Notes under the pieces: generated by a model
The model's input: only the letters and a program-made list of their open reading frames with translations
The model's database searches: none
What the model was told of the DNA's origin: nothing
Shown here: piece by piece, positions 6,490 through 11,008 of the stretch
Position numbering within the stretch: position 1 is the stretch's first letter
How the letters are laid out: each line of letters starts with the position of its first letter
NCBI GenBank assembly: GCA_002372465.1
Contig: DFGW01000152.1
Location: 1-11,008 of the forward strand
DNA length: 11,008 nt
Source of the DNA: Butyrivibrio sp. UBA3740
Lineage (GTDB): Bacteria; Bacillota; Clostridia; Lachnospirales; Lachnospiraceae
Direction of reading: 5' to 3'
Translations under genes and position numbers: made by a program

Positions 6490-8925
6490 TTATGCAGCTT
6501 TATCCTCAGTGGATTCTGAGAACTTGGTGGAAATCGCCTTATAGATCTTGGTGTCCTTAGGGAACCTATCTATAAACGGCAGAATGACATTTCCATAAAA
6601 AATAAGTCCTTCACCTTCTCCCGAATGTGTTACATACGAAAGCTGATGCGGACTTATATTCAGCTGCTTGGCAAGAAGCTGTCTGTCACCAATAGCCTGA
6701 TTAAGCATGATAATAAAGTCTGAGTTTTCAAAAATGTTGGAAACTTCAGCACTTGCAAGAAAGTCTTTGACGTTCTGTGTAACGCCTGTCGGGATGCCTC
6801 CCCACTTACGGAACCTCTTCCAAATTTCCACTGTGTAGGCTGCAGTCTGTTCCTCACGAAGTAACAGGTGCATCTCATCCATGATGTACCTTGTGGATTT
6901 TCCCATTTCTCTGTTGGCTGAAACCCTGCCCCATACCTGATCCTGGATGATAAGCATACCTATCTTCTTAAGTTGCTTACCAAGATCCTTGATGTCGTAG
7001 CATACGAGTCTGCTATTGATGTCTACGTTTGTTCTGTGGTTGAACACGCTGAGCGAACCACTTACATAGATTTCAAGAGCAGTTGCAACATACTTGGCTT
7101 CAGGCTCATCCTGTTTTAAAAGCTCATTGTAAAGGTCTTCCAATATCGGAATATTCTCAGGCACAGGATTTTCAAGATATTTCCTGTAGACCGCTCTTGT
7201 GCATCTGTCGATGACTGTTCTTTCTGTAGGCTGCAGACCATCCCTTGAACCCATGATAAGCTCCATGAGTGAAAGGATGAAATCAACCTTCAGCATGACC
7301 GGGTTATCATCATCAGAATAGTTCATGTTGATATCCATTGGATTTACATACTGCGTGGATGTAGGACTGATCCTTATTACCTGACCGCCAAGGTAATCCA
7401 CCAGAGCTTTGTACTCCTGCTCAGGATCCGAAATGATGATGTCATCGTCTGTTACCAGGAAGGAATTTACAATCTCCCTCTTTGCAGCAAAAGACTTTCC
7501 GGAACCAGGTGTACCAAGGATAAGTCCGTTAGGATTCTTAAGCATCTTTCTGTCAACCATGATAAGGTTGTTTGAAAGTGCATTAAGTCCATAATACAGA
7601 GCGCCCCTGTGATCCTGGAAAAGCTCCTGTGTCGTGAAAGGCACGAAAATAGCTGTGCTTGAAGTTGTCATACCACGCTGAATATCAACTTCGTTATATG
7701 CAAGAGGAAGTGTGCTTACAAAGCCCTGCTCCTGCTGAAAATCAAGTCTTATCAAATTGCATGAATGCTTCTGTGCTATGGATGAAGCCTGGAATATGTT
7801 GTTATCCAGCTCTTCCTTTGTCTTTCCTGTGTTCATGATAAGGAAAGTCAGAAGGAACATTCTCTCATTCTGAGACTGCAATTCCTTAAGAAGTGCCTTT
7901 GCATCCTTGCCATAAGTCGCAAGATCACTTGGTATGATCTCCATATCATATCCAGCTCTTACTGCCTTTTTCTGTTCCTCAATCTTGCTTCTGTCAAGCT
8001 CGGTAATCGTGTGCTTTACTGTCTTTATAGCCTCGTTCTGGTCTACTGACTTAAGATGCATTGTGACAATCTGACTGGATTCCATTCCAAGGAAATCTGC
8101 AAGCATCCTGTCACTGACATCTGAAGCATCAATTGAAAGAAAGCTCATAGCGCACCATGTATCTCCCATCTTAAAATATCTTCCATTAGGAAATTCAAAT
8201 GAGCTAGGAGCCACAAAGTCTTTTACTGAAAGACCGCTGTTCACAAGATACTTCCAGTCAAAATGGAACTTTGCATTATCTCCCATGTGTGTCTGTCTGT
8301 GCATGAGTTCAAGTCGCTGTACTCCGTTAAGAGTCTCAGCTATTACTCCCAGACGTTTGAAATTATTAAGGATATCCATTTCAATATGGATCAGCCTTGG
8401 TTTAGCGGACTTCATTGAATCCGCATGGATACCGAAGGTAATATACTTTACTTTTGTAAGTCCGTTATTACCTGCTTGCATGTTCTTTAAGAGTATTCCG
8501 GAATACTCATCCCTTACATCGTTGAACCCGTCTTCCTGATGGGGAATTGCTATCTTTTTCTCAAAATCCCCTATCTCTGTTGCGAAGTTCATGAATGAAA
8601 GCTGGAACTGAACCGAACTGTCAAAGAAGTTCAGGAATCCACACCATTCCTCAAATATCTCCGTTTTATCCTCCTGCTGTGCAAGCTGGTAATTGATGTC
8701 CTGGAACTGTATCGTCTTTGTGTAGAAATCCCCTCCTACTCTGCAGATACCATCCGGGAACATTCTTTCAAAAGGAAGTGTCTGCTGGGCTGATCTTGGA
8801 GTCCCATCGTCCTTCCTTGCATTTTTTATGATTACTTTTACTTCTTCCTGCTGTTTTCGTGATAATCCTTCGGGCATTTTAAATTCCCTGGAATTATCTT
8901 TTTTCTTCCATGGAAGCACGAACAA
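6490..8925 (-). CDS. virB4: VirB4/TraE-type conjugation ATPase
   Basis: This is the motor of the type IV secretion system that drives assembly and transport at the inner membrane face. The body shows the conserved text PRSAQQTLPFERMFPDGICRV, IQFQDINYQL, FDSSVQFQLSF, NNFKRLGV and MLADFLGMESS. The C-terminal P-loop domain has Walker A GTPGSGKS (about residues 471-478), Walker B YIMDEMHLLL (about 680-689), and the GGIPTGVTQNVKDFL and SYVTHSGEGEGLIFYG blocks. The open frame reaches an ATG at 8973, but that part overlaps PrgI deeply. I prefer TTG at 8925, 9 nt after AGGAGG, giving 811 residues; GTG at 8919 is the alternative. Either way the gene overlaps the end of PrgI by roughly 26-32 nt, so the two are translationally coupled. 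Full family length with no break. Confidence 0.95.
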   Translation of the reverse strand: MFVLPWKKKDNSREFKMPEGLSRKQQEEVKVIIKNARKDDGTPRSAQQTLPFERMFPDGICRVGGDFYTKTIQFQDINYQLAQQEDKTEIFEEWCGFLNFFDSSVQFQLSFMNFATEIGDFEKKIAIPHQEDGFNDVRDEYSGILLKNMQAGNNGLTKVKYITFGIHADSMKSAKPRLIHIEMDILNNFKRLGVIAETLNGVQRLELMHRQTHMGDNAKFHFDWKYLVNSGLSVKDFVAPSSFEFPNGRYFKMGDTWCAMSFLSIDASDVSDRMLADFLGMESSQIVTMHLKSVDQNEAIKTVKHTITELDRSKIEEQKKAVRAGYDMEIIPSDLATYGKDAKALLKELQSQNERMFLLTFLIMNTGKTKEELDNNIFQASSIAQKHSCNLIRLDFQQEQGFVSTLPLAYNEVDIQRGMTTSSTAIFVPFTTQELFQDHRGALYYGLNALSNNLIMVDRKMLKNPNGLILGTPGSGKSFAAKREIVNSFLVTDDDIIISDPEQEYKALVDYLGGQVIRISPTSTQYVNPMDINMNYSDDDNPVMLKVDFILSLMELIMGSRDGLQPTERTVIDRCTRAVYRKYLENPVPENIPILEDLYNELLKQDEPEAKYVATALEIYVSGSLSVFNHRTNVDINSRLVCYDIKDLGKQLKKIGMLIIQDQVWGRVSANREMGKSTRYIMDEMHLLLREEQTAAYTVEIWKRFRKWGGIPTGVTQNVKDFLASAEVSNIFENSDFIIMLNQAIGDRQLLAKQLNISPHQLSYVTHSGEGEGLIFYGNVILPFIDRFPKDTKIYKAISTKFSESTEDKAA

Positions 8926-9283
8926 TTTTCTCCACCTCCTTCTGCGTAGCAGCACATCTCTCCAGTGCTGCATAATAGTTATCCGTTTTGTACGGACGTT
9001 TTTTGGGCCTTATAAAAACGGCCTGTATAAAATGGCCAAGATAAACTTCCAAAGGCCTTCCGTTCTTTTCATACATGGCAAAAAAGAATATGGGCATCAT
9101 AAGCACCATCATTCCCATCACTGCCACATTGACCGCAGCCACGCTCTTTATAAGAAAAAATGACGGTACTCCTATGAGTGCCGCCACTGTAAAACATATG
9201 AGCTGTCTTTTGGTCAGATTCAAGAACACCTTGCTTTTGACCTTCGTTAAGTCTCTTGGCACGCTTATGTACGAAGCTGCCAT
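8894..9283 (-). CDS. prgI: PrgI-family inner-membrane protein (VirB3-like position)
   Basis: The 129-residue product starts MAASYISVPRDLTKVKSKVF, the PrgI signature. Two membrane helices follow (about 28-46 and 50-70), then YEKNGRPLEVYLGHFIQ and FIRPKKRPYKTDNYYAAL. PrgI proteins lie just before VirB4 in Gram-positive conjugation loci and are considered the counterpart of VirB3, tying VirB4 to the membrane. The ATG has AAAGGAG 8 nt upstream and follows the VirB6-like stop by about 18 nt. The 3' end carries the ribosome site and start of VirB4, so the overlap is functional. Length is normal for the family. Confidence 0.92.
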   Translation of the reverse strand: MAASYISVPRDLTKVKSKVFLNLTKRQLICFTVAALIGVPSFFLIKSVAAVNVAVMGMMVLMMPIFFFAMYEKNGRPLEVYLGHFIQAVFIRPKKRPYKTDNYYAALERCAATQKEVEKIVRASMEEKR

Positions 9284-9301
9284 ATCTGTTACTCCTTTCC
9301 C

Positions 9302-10168
9302 TTAAATACACTGTAATACCGACTTTGCAACTGTGCTTGTCTTAAATAGGGACAATGCAAGCAGAAGCGTATAGCCCACAACTCCCCAGAGGGATCCGAC
9401 TATATCTCCTGTAAATGCTATGGACTGTATGAGCACCGCATAGATGCCTACACAAATCATGATTAAAAATCCCTGGAAACCAAGGGCAAATAGACTCTTC
9501 ACGTAGTTCATTCCCATAGCACTCTGCTCCCTGTTACCGAATGTTGCAAATGGGATTGGAGCCATGGAAACGTACATATAGATCTCTATCATCCTCACAT
9601 AAATGATCACAAATATTATCTTGGATAATATAAGGGTTGTTATGAAGATGATGGATACCTGAAAATACAGTCCGAAAAGTTCAAAAATATTCATGGCTTC
9701 AAGCGTGGACTGCAGTGATGAAAGTGCAGAGGAATCTATTGCTGTGGAAGCAGCTATGACTCCACCCGCGCTTGATATCACATGATTAGCCACATCAAAT
9801 ACAGCCATTGCAAAATCAAAGGTATGCGTGATGATCTCTACCGCAATTGCTGTCTTGAATATCCACTTGAAGATAAACCATGTCTCGAAGTTCGCCAGAT
9901 TGTTGTAACTGATGATAAGCTGTATCAGCTCATAACACGCAACAAACGTCAGTATTATGCCCGCAATCGGCATTATCACATTTTCTGAAACATTCCTTAC
10001 CATGCCAAAGACCGATGGCGAAAAAGCCGATGGTGTCATTGCAACATCAGAAGCAATACCACTGACTTCATCATTCACATATCCAAACATGGTCTGGAAC
10101 AGCGTCATAAGGGAAGGGATTATGTACTCTTTGAGATGTTCTTCCAGTTCCTGCCATACTCTTTCCAA
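9302..10168 (-). CDS. VirB6/TrbL-like polytopic channel protein
   Basis: This 288-residue membrane protein probably forms part of the inner-membrane channel. Hydrophobic segments lie at about 63-86, 96-133, 168-205 (probably two helices), 224-251 and 258-275. Motifs such as FIFKWIFKTAIAVEIITHTF and YMYVSMAPIPFATFGNREQS, then GFQGFLIMICVGIYAVLI, are typical of the VirB6-like proteins that sit before PrgI in Clostridia ICEs. The start codon is TTG (10168-10166), supported by AGGAGGG about 6 nt upstream; no ATG is near in frame. It is preceded by a 149-nt gap that holds a strong terminator, so expression depends on readthrough or on an unseen promoter. The family is recognised by gene order and topology more than by catalytic motifs. 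Confidence 0.88.
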   Translation of the reverse strand: MERVWQELEEHLKEYIIPSLMTLFQTMFGYVNDEVSGIASDVAMTPSAFSPSVFGMVRNVSENVIMPIAGIILTFVACYELIQLIISYNNLANFETWFIFKWIFKTAIAVEIITHTFDFAMAVFDVANHVISSAGGVIAASTAIDSSALSSLQSTLEAMNIFELFGLYFQVSIIFITTLILSKIIFVIIYVRMIEIYMYVSMAPIPFATFGNREQSAMGMNYVKSLFALGFQGFLIMICVGIYAVLIQSIAFTGDIVGSLWGVVGYTLLLALSLFKTSTVAKSVLQCI

Positions 10169-10227
10169 AATATCCCTCCTGTTTCTTCTGCTAGCTTACC
10201 GCTGGACTTTTAGTTATTTGTTGAATC

Positions 10228-10267
10228 AAAAAAGGACTGGCTATGGGATTTCCCATATGACCAGTCC
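10228..10267 (-). terminator. Intrinsic terminator after Maff2, before the VirB6-like gene
   Basis: On the minus strand GGACTGG pairs with CCAGTCC, and inside this TATGGG pairs with CCCATA around an AAAT loop; six T residues follow directly. This 13-bp hairpin with T-run is a textbook intrinsic terminator. It starts 50 nt after the Maff2 stop codon and ends about 60 nt before the TTG of the VirB6-like gene. It probably makes Maff2 mRNA more abundant than the downstream secretion genes. The rest of the gap (10169-10317) holds the ribosome site of the next gene and nothing else I can name. Confidence 0.9.
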
Positions 10268-10317
10268 ACAAAAGTTACTTTCCAATATTCAGTTGTAATC
10301 ATCCTGCAGGATCTAAA

Positions 10318-10530
10318 TCAAAGAAGTCCTGCAAGAAGAGGAACTACTGTTGTTCCGATAAGAGCAACACCGCCACCAGCCATCAGCTGCTTCATTCCCT
10401 GTGACTTAGCCCCGGGATTGTCATTTCCATAACCTTCAAGAAGGTTAATACCGCCCCATACTCCAAGGCCTGCGCCAAGGGCAATTACGATTGTCTGCAA
10501 TGTTGTGATTGAACTCTGAAAAAATGCCAT
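10318..10530 (-). CDS. Maff2-family small membrane protein
   Basis: The 70-residue product starts MAFFQSSITTLQTIVIALGA and contains GVWGGINLLEGYGNDNPGAK, then SQGMKQLMAGGGVALIGT, the well-known Maff2 pattern that gives the family its name. Two hydrophobic helices (about 10-32 and 48-70) flank a polar loop with the conserved YGNDNPGAKSQG. Size, two-helix layout and place in the operon resemble VirB2/TrbC pilin-like proteins, but that role is inference. The start is set by MAFF at ATG 10530; an in-frame TTG at 10545 gives five extra residues and is not favoured. There is no Shine-Dalgarno directly before the ATG: AGGAGG lies upstream of a hairpin. A terminator follows the gene. Confidence 0.9.
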   Translation of the reverse strand: MAFFQSSITTLQTIVIALGAGLGVWGGINLLEGYGNDNPGAKSQGMKQLMAGGGVALIGTTVVPLLAGLL

Positions 10531-10541
10531 GATTTTGAAAA

Positions 10542-10580
10542 CCAAAAACGCAGCATAGCTTTATATTACTGCGTTTCTGG
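10542..10580 (-). promoter_or_regulatory. Hairpin between the Shine-Dalgarno and the start codon of Maff2
   Basis: In the minus-strand transcript CCAGAAACGCAG (10580-10569) pairs with CTGCGTTTTTGG (10553-10542): 12 pairs with one G-U, around a 15-nt loop. The sequence GGAAGGAGG ends at about 10584, three nt before the stem, and the Maff2 ATG begins 11 nt after it. Folding would bring the ribosome site to about 14 nt from the start codon. The T5 run within the 3' arm also makes an attenuator possible. Structure is read by eye; function is inferred. Confidence 0.55.
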
Positions 10581-10686
10581 CATCCTCCTTCCAATATTTT
10601 TTGTTGGTTAGCGACACTCTCCTTTTTGAGTGCCGGTTGATAGTTGCTGCAGAAAATCCGTCGACTGATTTCCTGCGTGTGGCCAC
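10561..10686 (-). CDS. Possible 41-residue leader peptide upstream of Maff2 (uncertain)
   Basis: A short open frame from GTG 10686 starts MATRRKSVDGFSAATINRH and ends NKKYWKEDARNAVI. It is basic and hydrophilic. The GTG has only a very close AGGCAGGT before it, so initiation is doubtful. A second in-frame GTG lies 1 nt after AAAAAGGAGA and is also badly spaced. The frame spans the Maff2 ribosome site and ends in the loop of the hairpin, so if translated it could control folding. I do not recognise the product, and it may be chance. Confidence 0.2.
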   Translation of the reverse strand: MATRRKSVDGFSAATINRHSKRRVSLTNKKYWKEDARNAVI

Positions 10687-10758
10687 ACCTGCCTGTTTAA
10701 AGGCTTTTATAGGAAAAGACCTTTAGAGCCATGCCCTTTATCGACATAGCAATGGATC
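10588..10758 (-). other. Inverted-repeat-rich leader between the coupling protein and Maff2
   Basis: This gene-poor stretch holds several structures besides the hairpin at the Maff2 ribosome site. AAAGG-T-CTTTT pairs with AAAAGCCTTT (10724-10699, one bulged base). GTGTGGCCACAC is a perfect 12-nt palindrome (10677-10688). GGCACTC pairs with GAGTGTC around AAAAAGGA (about 10634-10613). A 16-codon frame starting ATGTCGATAAAG (10747-10697) has no convincing ribosome site. I see no clear -35/-10 pair; TATAAA near 10713 lacks a good -35 partner. A structured 5' leader or an operator region is plausible. Confidence 0.45.
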
Positions 10759-11008
10759 TTAGTCCTCATCAGTTACCTCGATGACTTCATATTCATCATC
10801 AGGTTTAAGAACTACTCTGTGACTAAGGAACTTCTCCACATCAAACCAGTTCTTTTTATCTGCATCCGCTGTGTACTTGTAGTTCGGATGCTGCGTAAGA
10901 TCATATTTGTCTGACAGGAAAGGTCTTACGCCCCTTACCTGCACAATACATTTTGAGCCATCCATTACGGAAAGCTCATCAATGCTCATAAGGTCATGAC
11001 CAAGCTTC
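10759..11008 (-). CDS. VirD4/TraG-type coupling protein, C-terminal end (partial)
   Basis: Only the last 82 residues are present; the gene continues past the right edge with no start codon in the window. The frame opens with KLGHDLMSIDELSVMDG and continues with KCIVQVRGVRPFLSDKYDLT and HPNYKYTADADKKNWFDVEKF, the usual end of VirD4/TraG ATPases of Clostridia ICEs. These proteins bring the relaxase-DNA complex to the secretion channel. The tail ends in an acidic stretch (DDEYEVIEVTDED), as is common for coupling proteins. The ATPase motifs lie outside the window. An internal ATG (10989) is not a real start. The gene stands 213 nt upstream of Maff2's hairpin region, consistent with the usual order. 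Confidence 0.9.
   Translation of the reverse strand, partial: KLGHDLMSIDELSVMDGSKCIVQVRGVRPFLSDKYDLTQHPNYKYTADADKKNWFDVEKFLSHRVVLKPDDEYEVIEVTDED

Noticed and set aside
9069..9311. Alternative minus-strand frame of 80 codons across PrgI
   Set aside because: It is out of frame with the clear PrgI sequence and shows no recognisable pattern.
10705..10745. Promoter for Maff2 based on TATAAA near 10713
   Set aside because: No acceptable -35 box at 16-18 nt upstream, and the TATAAA lies inside a hairpin; support is too weak to call.

Overview
This window is the interior of an integrative and conjugative element (conjugative transposon) of the Tn-like/CTn type common in Clostridia. All recognisable genes lie on the minus strand, so the element reads from the right edge to the left. 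The set of families (VirD4 coupling protein, Maff2, VirB6-like, PrgI, VirB4, membrane-anchored NlpC/P60 hydrolase, DUF4315, CD1107/DUF4366, ArdC/LtrC-like protein, MobC, relaxase), the strong AGGAGG-type ribosome sites and the moderate G+C suggest a gut or rumen Lachnospiraceae or related Clostridia host. The host assignment is inference; no chromosomal gene is present to fix it.

Right part (11008 to 8894). The C-terminal end of the VirD4/TraG coupling ATPase enters from the right edge. A 213-nt stretch without a clear gene follows; it is rich in inverted repeats and acts as leader for the tiny Maff2 membrane protein. A strong intrinsic terminator follows Maff2. Next come a polytopic VirB6-like channel protein (TTG start) and a PrgI-family inner-membrane protein.

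Centre (8925 to 3576). VirB4, the assembly ATPase, overlaps the end of the PrgI gene. It is followed by a 584-residue anchored NlpC/P60 peptidoglycan hydrolase, a coiled-coil DUF4315 protein and a secreted, membrane-anchored CD1107/DUF4366 protein. Together these form the Gram-positive type IV secretion machine and its wall-opening enzyme. Spacings are short or overlapping, which fits one transcript.

Left part (3576 to 1). This is the DNA-processing and establishment end: a 38-residue basic peptide gene that I found by reading between the larger genes, an ArdC/LtrC-like ssDNA-binding zincin, a free-standing zinc-ribbon domain like the C-terminus of topoisomerase III, an HTH/coiled-coil protein, MobC, a strong terminator, and the N-terminus of the relaxase. 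The relaxase has a well-placed ribosome site and ATG, but that ATG is out of frame with the conserved body.

The points most worth checking are the frame break at the relaxase start, the structured leader that separates Maff2 from its only good Shine-Dalgarno sequence, the two terminators that share a 12-nt tail inside the operon, and the orphan topoisomerase-type zinc ribbon. I see no tRNA, rRNA, CRISPR array, insertion sequence, integrase or antibiotic-resistance gene.
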